The notes under the pieces were generated by a model. It was not told the DNA's origin. It did no database searches and was given only the letters and a program-made list of their open reading frames with translations. A stretch of DNA of 64,000 nt from Laetiporus sulphureus 93-53. Its lineage: Eukaryota > Basidiomycota > Agaricomycetes > Polyporales > Laetiporaceae. Shown here piece by piece: positions 11,955-22,989 of the stretch. Numbering within the stretch: position 1 is the first letter of the stretch; every line of letters starts with the position of its first letter. The translations under genes and the position numbers were made by a program. The stretch lies in contig NW_024468520.1 of NCBI RefSeq assembly GCF_001632365.1, positions 413,016-477,015 of the forward strand, written 5' to 3'.

Positions 11955-12550
11955 TCAGTCGAGGAGGTTGTGGATGAAGAGTACGCACTGAAGGCATCGG
12001 CGAGCTGTTAAGGTCGAACAGATCAATAGTGCCAGATCCCTACGAAGTTTACCTACATCATATACACAAGCACAGTGAGCCAGACCAGCTTATGGTGGCA
12101 AAGGAGTCGCATGCACTATGTTCAGTCATTGGCCTCGTTGACAACAAGGAGAATGTCGAGGCCATCATTGACCTAGGATGCCAGATCATTGCGATGTCAG
12201 AGAATGTATGCCATGCTCTAGGACTTATTTACAGTCCTACGGTCAAGTTGAATATGCAGTCCACGAATGGTGAAGTCAATCAGTCCCTCAGTATTGTACA
12301 CAACATTCTGTTTCAGATCGGAGAGATCATTCTATATTTCCAGATTCACATCATCCGCGCAGCAGCATATGACATCCTATTGGGCAGACCATTTGACATG
12401 CTCACCGAGAGTGTTGTTAAAAACTTCTTTGATGAAAAGCAGACAATCACGATCGTGTGTCCCAATACAGGACAAGTCGCAATGATACCTACGGTACTGC
12501 ATGGTCCTCTGAAGTTTTGTGGTAAACCCAGCGAGCAGGATTTTCACTAG
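11955..12550 (+). pseudogene. Giant gypsy protease remnant
   Basis: After the nested element the gypsy frame resumes. It contains a retropepsin-like region: VEAIIDLGCQIIAMSENVCHALG, where family members have D-S/T-G, so the active-site Ser/Thr is replaced by Leu. Downstream the AYDILLGRPFDML stretch matches the hydrophobic second half of gypsy proteases. The enzyme would be inactive even if translated. Confidence 0.75.
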
Positions 12551-14670
12551 TGGAGGATACACATAGCACAGAAGATGCACTGGCCATACTCATTGAACAG
12601 GCACCTGATCAGGATCCAGTAATCGTCGCATATACCCCAGTTGTATCCTTCAATCACATCGTTATCACATCGCGCTACATCCAGGCCTCGGAAGGGGCAC
12701 TCTCAGCTATCAGTTCCTTATATATCCCATCTACATCATCCAGTAATATCCCAGCATCATGTCTCTGTCAGTTATTTTTCAGTCAATTGGTCTCGAAGTC
12801 AGCCTCTAGTCCTACAAATTCTGTGTCACTGAAGTCAACGCCAGTGAGGTCCACATCAACGAAGCGGCCAGCAAAAGCATTTGCAGCCACAAAGAAGAAA
12901 TATAAGCCAGTCGCATTCAAAACAAAGCCGGTCTTGACCACCATGCCAGAATCATTTAGGATTATGCAAAGGATCACAGGTGATCCTCTCACACAGATGC
13001 CTTCATTACCGACAACGCCTCCACCATTCATGCTGGAAGAATGTTATACCCAGGAACAGATGGAGGCTTTGAACTGTGTTCATGATACAGGGTTTCTATG
13101 GGATCAGGAACGTGCACTCATGCATTATTTTATGCGCATTCATAATCAAGCCTTCACTTGGAATGATGCCGAGTGTAGCTGTTTCAAGCCCAAATATTTT
13201 CCTCCAATCGATTTTCCAGTCATTCCGCACATACCTTGGGTCGAACGAAACATACCTATACCTCCGAGCATCTATAATGAAGTTTGCGCTCTAATTCGAA
13301 AGAAGATGGTGGCCGGAGTCTACAAACCTTCAAATTCATCGTATCGCTCGAAGTGGTTCTGTGTCGTCAAGAAGGATGGGAAGTCCTTACAATTGGTTCA
13401 TACCCTAGAACCGCTCAATGCAGTGATGATCCAGCATTCAGATGTAATGCTGACACCTGAGCACTTGACCGAACAGTTCAGTGAAAGAGCGTGTGGGGTG
13501 ATGCTTGATCTCTACATTGACTATGGCAAATGACTCATTGCGGAGTCCTTGCAAGATCTCACTATGTTTCAGACACTGTTCGAGGTCCTGCGGCTAGTGA
13601 CACTGCCAATGGAATGGACAAATTCAGTCCCTATCTTTCATGACAATGTCACCTATATCCTTCAGCCTGAGATACCGAATGTCACAGTTCCATACATCAA
13701 TGATGTGCCTGTCAAGGGACCCGCATCACAGTATCAACGACCGAACGGTTCATTTAAGACTATACCTGAAAATTTTGGTATTCGATGATTTGTGTGGGAG
13801 CACTTTCAGAACCTCAATCAAGTAGTCCAGTGCATGAAGTATGCAGGCGGCATGTTTTCAGGAAGGAAGCTTACATTGTGCAGTGTGGAGATCATGGTCA
13901 TAGGCCATAGGTGCATGGTGAATGGGTGTTTACTGGATGAATTGTGTGTTGCCTCCGTTAAGAACTGGGGGCCCTGCAGAGACCTCTCAGAGGTTTGAGC
14001 ATTTTTAGGAACCATCGGGGTCGCTAAAATCTTCATACAGAACTTTATGAAGTGAGTGAATCCTTTGGTCAAGCTCACGTGAAAGAACATTCTGTTCAAA
14101 TTTGGTGAAGCACAGATCACTGCGATGGAGAATCTAAAGGCAGCACTGCTAGAGTCACCAGCACTACAAGTGATCGACTATGATTCCGAAGCACCTGTAG
14201 TTCTTGCAGTTGACACTTTAAACATAGTGGTCAGCTACCAACTCTGCCAGTGCACGCCGGACAAGCCAAGAGTTTAGTACTTTAGCCGCTTCAGCTCGAT
14301 CATGCTCAATGAATGAGAAGGTCATTTCAGCCAGCCCAAGCTCGAACTCTATGGTTTATTTTGTGCCCTACGAGCATTGAAGGTTTACCTTATTGGTGTA
14401 CATAACCTGATAGTCGAAGTGGACGCTCATTATATCAAGGAAATGCTGAAGCATCTGGACATTGCACCCTCTGCCAGTATCAATCAGTGGATCGTTGCAA
14501 TCCTCATGTTTCATTTCAAGCTCGGTCATGTGACAGGTGTAAATCACAGCCCAGATGGATTGTCATGCAGACCCCCACAGCCTGAAGATACGCTTGACGA
14601 CACCTACGACAACGAGGACTTCGATGACTGGATCAATCAGGTCAATGGCTTCTTGCATCACATTCTGTGA
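12551..14670 (+). pseudogene. Giant gypsy reverse transcriptase / RNase H remnant
   Basis: Recognisable reverse transcriptase blocks include RSKWFCVVKKDGKSLQLVH (about 13350-13410) and the active-site region, which reads YINDVPVKGP (near 13691) where intact relatives have F/Y-I-D-D. The RNase H-like part ends in GHVTGVNHSPDGLSCRP at about 14520-14570. Stops at 13531-13533, 13786-13788 and elsewhere, plus shifts, break the polyprotein. The change of the first catalytic Asp to Asn would abolish polymerase activity. Confidence 0.75.
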
Positions 14671-14724
14671 CATCCAGCATCACCTCCACTTACAGCGCAG
14701 TCAGTGAATGGGGAAGCTCACATT

Positions 14725-14744
14725 AAAAGTGGGGAGGAGGGGGA
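14725..14744 (+). promoter_or_regulatory. Possible central polypurine tract
   Basis: The 20-bp purine run here shares AAAGTGGGGAGG with the polypurine tract beside the right LTR (20811-20826). It lies between the RNase H and integrase regions. Central tracts there prime a second plus-strand start in some retroelements. It also overlaps coding sequence, so coincidence is possible. Confidence 0.35.
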
Positions 14745-14989
14745 CCAGCCCATTTTGCGATTCTGAATGCAGACTACATTACCGAAGCCATTGTCACATG
14801 CACAAGCAACATTCGTATTGGATGAAGCAGCTGAGGAGGAACAACCTGCTCAGGATAAAGTAACCTATGCTGATGTACCATGCAGTGAGTGGGCAAAATG
14901 AAACAACAGGCTGCTGGAGCAAGCACACCAGTGGTTGCAAAATTCTGAACGGCCACTGGACCTTTCGGATGCACAGTATCAATGACTTC

Positions 14990-16313
14990 TCCAGTATGCA
15001 GCCCAGTTCTTCATGCGTAACCAAAAGCTTTGATGCAAGGACCCTCAGGGAGCCCACAAACTAGTTGTATCTGGAGACAAGCATCTAGAAGTGCTCAAAG
15101 GATGTCATGATGAGTGCGGACACAAAGGAGTCTTTGCTACATGTGCCCTAGTCCAAGAACAGTTCTGGTGCCAGATATTGGAGCAGATGCAGCATGGTAT
15201 ATTTGTACTTGCATCTTGTGCCAGCAATGACAGATTCGTCAGATCATCATTCCACCGGTCGTCGCAGTACCAGCACCAATCTTCATGAAAATCTACATCG
15301 ATACGATGCATATGCCACCATCGAATGGGTTCAAGTACATCATACAAGGACGATGCTCTCTAACTCACTATCCGGAGTTTCGAATGCTTCAGCAGGAGTC
15401 AGCAAAGGCGGTTAGTGACTGGCTCTTCAAGGATGTTCTATGTCATTGGGGCGCGCTTTCGGAAATCGTGTCAGATAATGGCACTCCATTCATCAAGGCA
15501 CTCAGATACATCGAACGAAAGTATCATATCCGACACATTCATATCAGCAGCTATAATTCCAAAGTAAATGGAATTGTCGAGCAACCGCATTTTGATGTTT
15601 GACAAAGCCTGTTTAAGGCAGTGGACAGTGAAGAATGAAGATGGAGTCAGGCTGCATACTCAGTGTTTTGGGCCAAACAAATCACAATGCAGAGAAGGAT
15701 GGGGTGTTCACCATACTTTGCAGTAACAGGAACACACCCAATCCTCCTGTTAGACATTGTCGAAGCAACATATCTGACACCAGCTCCGTCAACGATGCTT
15801 TCATTGACTGACCTAATATCCTATCGAGTGATTGCCTTGCAGAAGCGACATGCTCAAGTTGAACGTATATACAACACAGTGTATGAAGCACATCGGGAGG
15901 CAGCCAGGAGGTATGAGCAGGACCATCCTACTAAGGTCAAAGATTTCAACTTCAAGAATGGAGATCTCATCCTCATGCAGTTCATGCAGATTGAGAAGGC
16001 ATTAAACTGGAAGATGCGACCATGATACATTAAGCCATATGTAGTTCTACTGCATAACAAGGGAGGAGCCTATGTACTGGCCAAATTAGATGGCACCATG
16101 CTCGATCAGCCTGTTGGTGCATTTTGGGTCATCCCATTCCTAGCAAGGAAGAAGATTGTCATGCCAGAAGAAGTATTGGACATAACAAAGAAACGATTAG
16201 AAGAGATGAAGAAGGTGGAAGAGCCAGGGGATGAGGAGGAAGAAGAAGATCAGGGAGAAAGTGACAATGAACAAAGTGGGAATGAACGAGCTGATGATGA
16301 AGAGGATGGATAG
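14990..16313 (+). pseudogene. Giant gypsy integrase remnant
   Basis: An HHCC-like start (HDECGHKGVFATCALVQEQFW, about 15104-15166) is followed by the catalytic core: MPPSNGFKYII (about 15310), IVSDNGTPFIKAL (about 15465-15505) and HISSYNSKVNGIVEQ. The canonical family form of the last is N-x2-G-x2-E/ER. The C-terminal part (15663-16060) has the TKVKDFNFKNGDLILM element common to gypsy integrases, and the tail ends in a Glu/Asp-rich stretch (16200-16313). Frameshifts near 15300 and 15600 and stops make it a pseudogene. Confidence 0.75.
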
Positions 16314-16539
16314 GAGGCAGACCGGACCAAGTCAAGCTGCGAACTTGTACATAGGATCAGGGCCAGGGGAGCAACCTTTCTTTTTCACTCTATATGAGAA
16401 ACTGCACCTAAGAAGGTTGACATGTGAATATTCAAGCACACAGCACTTTATATTGTGACACGAGGACTACGATACAAGCAACTAATATACGGCCACTTTG
16501 GGCCCAGAGTGTGAAAAGGACGACAGCCAATGTCAGAAA

Positions 16540-19500
16540 ATGAGCTTCACTAATGCAACTTCCACTCTTTGCGAGCCTTGTGAGCCTCCTTGTGAGCCCA
16601 GCATTCCTCATGATCCTGCTCCCGAAATGCCTTGATGAAGGTGGCCAGAGACTCCGCATCAGTAGGAAGGGGCAGTGGTGCAGCAGCAGCTGCAGAGATG
16701 ATTGAAGGTCCAGGAGTAGGGGCTGATGGTGTAACAACCAAATAAGACTTGGTTGAGGCATGCATTGACTTGTGGGAGGAGGAAGCAGCATCCGCATTTC
16801 GCGACACTCATGCGGCCTTACAAACCTGAGGAAGAAGCTTATCGAGTGGCATGCAGCGAACGATCATTTCGGAGATGGTCCTGGCAATCTCGGGGTTGGG
16901 CTGACCAGTGACAAGGTCCCTGGCTGAGACTGTAGGACCACGAGCAATTAGTAGGCAGGAATGATGGAGCAGGAGATGCATACAAAGAATGGGGCTGTGA
17001 TGCATCAGCCAATCATAGAGCTTGTCATCCATCACTGAGGCTCCTCGGCGAGTCTTCAACGTGCAGAACTCAATGTTCATTGTCTTAAACAGGTCATTGA
17101 ACTCGGCCATGCAAGAATAGCTCTCGTGCTGCTCAGAAACCGGAGTATTCAGCACAGGCCAACCATGGGCCTTGTAGACATTGGGAAGGGCAACCCACTG
17201 TTCAATGTCGGCGACAATGGGCAAGGACTCAAGTTTCCAGAAGTGGCACGGCTGACCAATGCACTGGCATTTGAGTCACTGGGGCTTGTTCTCTATCAAG
17301 AAACAGGAGTTTGGTATGCTCTGCTTGAAGCAGTGGTAGCACTGTGGACATAGGTCAACAGCGAGCCTATGGGTTAGCAAGCCCCAGACTGACCAAGTGT
17401 GAATGACGTACCTGGACAGCGTGCATGGGTGCACGCCAGGCCAGGAAGTACATAGGCAGGTACACTGGGTTTTGGATCAAGAAGGGCAGGTTCATGGAAG
17501 GATCCTTAGCTGAAGAAGCTGCAGCGACAGCAGCAATGACGGGCTCAGCCTCCACCATCTCAATGCCACTGGGAGCATCAGGCTCGGACTCCCCCTCACT
17601 TGATTCAACTTAAATGCACTTGATGGCAGTGGATTTGGCAGTGCAAGATGGGAGACTGTGAGCCTTGAGCATAGCTAAGACCAATGCAGCCTCGGACTCC
17701 GATGAAAGATCATGATCAGGAGAAGAAGCGGATGGGGAAGGCAAGGGAGGCAGTGGTGTCGGTGAACGAACATGAAGCCTGCTTTTGGCCTTTGGGCGGG
17801 GCCCATCCAGAATGACAAAAACCTCAGGTTGAGCTTCAGGAACTTCAGGAAGAAGGGCAGGCTCAGCCTTCACAGCACGGGTGGTTGAAGGGCTAGTCAG
17901 CACGCCAACTGGAGCCTCAGGAGGAACAATAACACAATCTGAGGAAAAGAAGTCAAGGGTGTCCCAAGTAACTGGCAGCGCCCCATTCTTGGGAATGTTA
18001 TTGGTCCAGCATATGATGTCCATGCCAGAAGTGAGCTTATAACATTGAGCCTACAAGCAGGGTTAACAGGAGAAAGGAGTGATGAAGAAAGAGACACTTA
18101 CCTTCGAGCACTCCAGGAGAAGTTTTTGCACATGCAAAGGGCTAAGGAACAGGATGCCCCAAGGCAACCAATTGACAGTGGTGAAGGGATTGAGGACAGG
18201 CCGAAGGACGTGGATGTAGCTGGCCATACAAGAATCGATATCCGAGTCAGGTTTGCACAACTCGAAGGTTTTTTTCTGTACTCAACAAAGCGGTTAGCCA
18301 GCAGAGCCTGGAAAATAGCCCAAGGGATGTACGAGCAGGCAGTGGATCTTGTGAAGCAACTCAAGTGTGAGTAATGGTGTCATACCTGGTGACTGCAGGC
18401 AACTCAGGAAGCTGGTGCACAGGGACTCGTGCCCCTCGACAGAGAGCTCTTGACCAGGCGATGTGAAGGTCACCAATGGAATGGACTCCTTGATGACAGG
18501 GGGTGGTGGAGGGACCACCATAACTGGCAACAAAGGGAGTTGAGGGCTGAGCTCTGGAAGAAAATGCTCAGTAATGGGTGGAGCATCTGCAGCAGAGGCC
18601 GCAGGCTCAGCGACCACTGGGGGCATGAGGGTGTCAGGCACAGGAGATGATGAATGAGAGGGAGGCATAATGAACTCGACAGCAGCAAGAGGGGTGAAGG
18701 GCAACTAACGAGGCGAGCAAGTAACTAAAAGGCAGGAGTGGGGTCAGAGTTGGGCAGAAGCAAGTTCACTCAGGACCGATCACCAGGATGAGTCAGACTC
18801 ATGCTGCCCAGGCCTGCAGAAGCCTGGGATCAAGGCTGACAAATAAAGCATTGACTGAATGCTACAAGAGAAATGGGCTAGATAGCAGTGTGCTAGTACA
18901 GGCAGATGACTAATAGAACAAGAAGAGAATGACATGGTCTAGGAGGTAGGAAACAATTCGAAGTCTTCCCTGTCATCTCCCTCGGATTCGTCGCACTAGC
19001 TACTCAACCCAACTTTTACATACTGAACAGTGAAACCCGTTGCAGGGGCTGGATGGGTAGAGCGAGGTTAGGGAGTGAGCTGCTCAGGGGCCGGGTCAAG
19101 CAACAGGTTCGAATGAGACAAGGCCAGAATTTCTGGGCCATGCTTCTTGATGGCCTTCTGAATCACCGTGGTCATGTCAAACCCAGAAGGAAGACATTGG
19201 GCAATATAATAGAGGGCCTTTATTGCAAGTTCAAGTTCATTAATTTTCCGGTTAAAAGCCGAACTCGTGAACCTCTCCATGAAGGAGGAGTCAAGTGAAG
19301 TCGGGCTGACATCCTGGAGCACACTGAGGACTGCCTCGGTAGAGGGGTTGGCTGAGGGAGGCAAGGGTGTTAGAATGAAGTGATTGGTCACTGAGCAGAG
19401 CGTCTGACGAACCAGGGCAATTTAAGGTCTGTACCAGACCAGAGCACACATGACCATGCACAGAGCAGAACAAGCAGCACTTGTGGTGAGTGAGGAACAA

Positions 19501-20722
19501 GCAGGGAAATGAATTCCCCTTGCACAGAAGACACTAGGGACAAATGGTCACCAGTTGCACAATAACGAGGACAGCATTAATGAACGTACTGGGCCAGAAG
19601 TGCATCCCTTTCAGTTGAACCAGATCAAGGCCAACCGGTCGTAGGCAGGAATCTTTGGTCAATTCACGGTTAGATAGGCCAGAAGGAGCCTGGCATAACG
19701 CTTGGTATCCATAGATGCAGGCACAGAAACCACACGAGAAATGGACAGATCAACATCATCAGGCAATGCATCCGGTGCTACCAGATTAGAATCATCCATC
19801 CAGGGGGGGGTAGAGGTGCGATGCTGCCATCCTCACTTTCAGAATCACCAGAGAGGGTTCAGGAGAGTGCATGGCATGATGCTTCAATTGCCTGTGTATA
19901 GTCATGAAATTTGGCTGTGGGGCAAAGCACTCAGGTGCAAGCCATGCAGGGAAAGAGCTGTAGAGGAGAGTACTAGTCGACAGCTTCGTTCAGACAAAGA
20001 ACCCTGGAAACATTAAGCCAAAGGAAGCCATCACCGTACTAAACCCCAATGGAGGGTAGAGTTCACCACATTTAATATCCAGCTGGGTAAAAAAGAAGTG
20101 GATACCCTCCACTTTGACAGGAGTCGTCAGGCAGTGCAGGTCATGAATGGACGAATTGGCAGGGTCAATCACCAGCCATCTATTGCTAGCCATCTGCCAA
20201 GTGGTATTACCATCTATAGTTTGCTTTAAAGCTTTGATATATAGATCATCGAAAGCTGACTTGGCTGCCACTGGAGACCGTACAGCCTCACTCGCAAGAG
20301 ACAAGCGCTTTAGTAGGATGATCTGATCGATGTTCATAAAAGACAATCACAGTAGCCAGTCAGGCTTGGCAAACAAGGTGTATCGGTCAAGGATCATTTG
20401 CACCGCAGTAGTGACGAAGCGGCCATGGGTGCCTATAGTGCAAGCTAACATGACCTGGGGCAGCCAGATCAGGTTCAGCATCTAGTCTGGTAACATCTGG
20501 CACGTATCGACCGATTTTTCAGCTTGGTGAAAAATGCACCCCATTCTTCACCAGAGCACCGTCATGAATGAAGTCATCAGTGAAGATAAGATAGTAACAC
20601 CAGAGTGGCTCCTCACCCTCAAGGCAGAGAATGGTGTCCAAGAGCCCCTCAAACAGGTGCAGAAGGAACAGAATGTTTCGAGTAGGGTACTCACTAAGGG
20701 GGAATTCTGGCATGTCCATTGA
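16540..20722 (-). pseudogene. Antisense coding remnant in 3' region of giant gypsy
   Basis: Between integrase and the right LTR, the coding signal is on the opposite strand. Pieces in order on the minus strand: 20719-20519 (ATG; MDMPEFPLSEYPTRNILFLL), a continuing frame with GTHGRFVTTAVQMILDRY (about 20455-20345), 20346-19990 (LDPANSS-like, THYFTQLD-like, PPLGFSTVMASFG), 19391-19068, Pro/Ser-rich parts 18704-18294 and 18023-17610, then 17224-16808 and 16807-16550. Joined with shifts they read as one decayed protein of well over 1000 residues. I do not recognise its family. Some plant gypsy elements carry an antisense gene at this spot; whether this is the same kind of gene is inference. It could also be an older inserted gene. 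Confidence 0.5.
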
Positions 20723-20810
20723 AACAATCAGCGTGGTGACGAGGAGGTTAAGCCAAGACAGAAGGAGAGGGCAGCCAATGTGGTTATGATTGCCCGAGGA
20801 CAGTCAAGAT

Positions 20811-20826
20811 CAAAGTGGGGAGGGCA
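20811..20826 (+). promoter_or_regulatory. Polypurine tract of giant gypsy
   Basis: CAAAGTGGGGAGGGCA lies directly before the right LTR (TGATGAGC). It primes plus-strand DNA synthesis in LTR retrotransposons and fixes the element's orientation as plus. Confidence 0.75.
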
Positions 20827-22232
20827 TGATGAGCATGAAGCACTAGGCAAGCAGCAGGCAAAGCCTGGATGGCCGACTGACCCTTTATCATACCAACCGC
20901 CTCCGAGACATGTGTACTACACGAGGCAGTCAGAGCTGGCAAAGACAGTCTCGACCAAGTGAGGCATGGTCAGGAAGGCAGTCACAGCCCAGTGCACCTT
21001 CTAGAAGAACTGAGGAGTGAAGGCGGTACCGATGATCAAGGACAGACTGCTCGAACGAGCGTAGTGATAGCAGGGTATTAGTTATGGCGTTAACAAGCTA
21101 CTTTTCTCTTAAACATTTCAGATTTCAGACATGTTTCAGATATGCTTCTAGTCTCTGGAAGCAGAGCATGGATACATCTCATAGCAATGAACAGTTCAGC
21201 AATGAGCTGTCCATCTTAGTATATAAACCTGGTCACAATTGACGATAAAAAAAATCAATAACTCAAGATGGGAGGGAGGTCGCAGCAGGGAACTTCTCCA
21301 TACCTCCACAGTTCTACTACTCCACTCTACACATCTCATATTTGATACCTATCTATTGCTTCACTATTAATTGTGTTCTATCGAACTCGATAAATTCATT
21401 AATGAAGTCAGCACTATGAACGACTCGCACTACAAGCCCAGGGATATAGGTGATCATCTAGGCTCGGTACGGTCTCTTATGCACAGATCATCAGTTAACT
21501 TGGTCTATCGGAGCCAGGAGAACTTTAGCAGTCACACATTATAGGGAACAAAGCGATTGAACGGATCGAACGAGGTTCGGCTGAGCTCAATGATAGCAGA
21601 CAAGCGAGGTCCATTCTAGGAATTTGTTTCTCACAGTCCAGATTCGGTGTCCAATACATATTTGTGATCAGCAAACAAGTGCTGGAGTCAATTTGTGAAC
21701 AAAGCACCAACAACCCCAAATAAAAAACTGCTAGCACCAAGACAGACACCCAGTCTGAATGATCACACCCAGCAGATCTGCGAACAATCTGTTAGTGCTC
21801 AAGCAGCATTTGCGATCAAGTGATTGGCACACAAACCCCATTTGTGATCAATTTGAAGCACGCGACTGACATAATGCAAGACATTCATTCCTCGAAATGG
21901 TAACACACACGTGCGCGAAGCCAGCATTCTGCCCTAGCCCCAGTTCAAAGGCCAGCCAGCTGAACAAAGCCATCTGCATCGTACCTTTCAACCACACACT
22001 ATGGATAATGCCCTCGTCCACCACTCACACACCAACTGTCCATAACAACCACATCTCAGAGTCCGGTAGCAAGAAACCTGTGAGCCTCACACCCTTCAAG
22101 AAAAGGGTCATCTCCCTGTACCATCATGTCATTGGAGACAGAGCAGAGCAGTTGATACTCACCTCACTCCACAACGAAGTAATCGGTACTGCCTGACCAT
22201 GAACCATAGGGAGGTGGCAACAGAGCATATCA
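20827..22232 (+). repeat. Right (3') LTR of giant gypsy
   Basis: A 1406-bp partner of the left LTR, without the 983-bp insertion. At the matching site it reads gtgttctatcg uninterrupted. It ends CATATCA, followed by 26 bp of Helitron sequence before the next element. Confidence 0.85.
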
Positions 22233-22258
22233 ATGTTACTACATTTACCCTCAAAAAC

Positions 22259-22963
22259 TGTTATGAAGTGTTCCCTGCTAGAACATTCAGAACCACATGT
22301 GCTTTCTCACACGTACTAGTCCACAATGTGGACAGAGACTTAGATACCAAATATACCTAATGTCTCCAATAGTCAGGCAGACTATTAGCAGGGTTTATAG
22401 TGTGGTCAAGCCTAGTAGACGATGTAGCAGTGAGGTCCTCACTCTACCCTTGCTAGGCCTTGGCTGCTACAGCTACTGCATGTTCACCTGCAGGTTACTA
22501 GGTTTGCTGTTCTGACTCTAGCAAGCATATGAGCTTACTACCTCTTGAGAGCGAGTACGATTGCATGAGGGTTCTAGAACTGAGAACATTCAGAGTCACA
22601 GGTGGAAGAGGTTAGTCTTCCAGCTGCTGCTCCACCCCTTTATATAGTCGCAGACCTATAGTCTGGGGTACTAGTACGAGGGGTCCTCTACACTGCCTCA
22701 GTGATAAAGATAGGTGAAACACACCGGAGCTTAGCTGCTGCGAGCCAGGTAATTCGTGAGCTAAGAAAGCATAGGTGAAATACCTGAAATATGAAATGAG
22801 AACCAAAGTCCTGGATCGCAGATCCTGGGGTTAGAACTTGAGAACCCTAGAAGCTATCCTCGGTCACATAGTGACTGATATCACCTGACCATAATTGGGC
22901 GTCTCTTCTAGGCGCTTGTTCATGGGGATCACGTGACCATGAGTGACGGTACGTTTCGTAACA
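22259..22963 (-). repeat. 3' LTR of gag-only element copy 2
   Basis: About 705 bp, starting TGTTATGAAG and ending TTCGTAACA on the plus strand. It is somewhat shorter than the copy-1 LTRs because a short stretch before the terminal part is missing (one of the two 'cacatagtgactagaagctg' repeats). Confidence 0.85.
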
Positions 22964-22989
22964 CGAGCTTCCCTCTCCAACTGCCAAGA

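Larger units (their letters stand above)
2765..22232 (+). mobile_element. Giant Ty3/gypsy LTR retrotransposon, degenerate
   Basis: The element is bounded by two LTRs starting TGATGAGCATG and ending CATATCA. They measure about 1421 bp (left, after removing a 988-bp insertion) and 1406 bp (right). A tRNA-type primer site follows the left LTR and a polypurine tract precedes the right one, so it reads on the plus strand. Inside, in order: gag, protease, reverse transcriptase, RNase H and integrase remnants, then about 4.2 kb with antisense coding remnants. Stops and frameshifts break every gene. Without its two nested insertions it would be about 13.8 kb, large for a fungal gypsy element. It sits in the Helitron transposase. 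No clean target duplication is visible: only AT is repeated at the borders. Confidence 0.85.
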
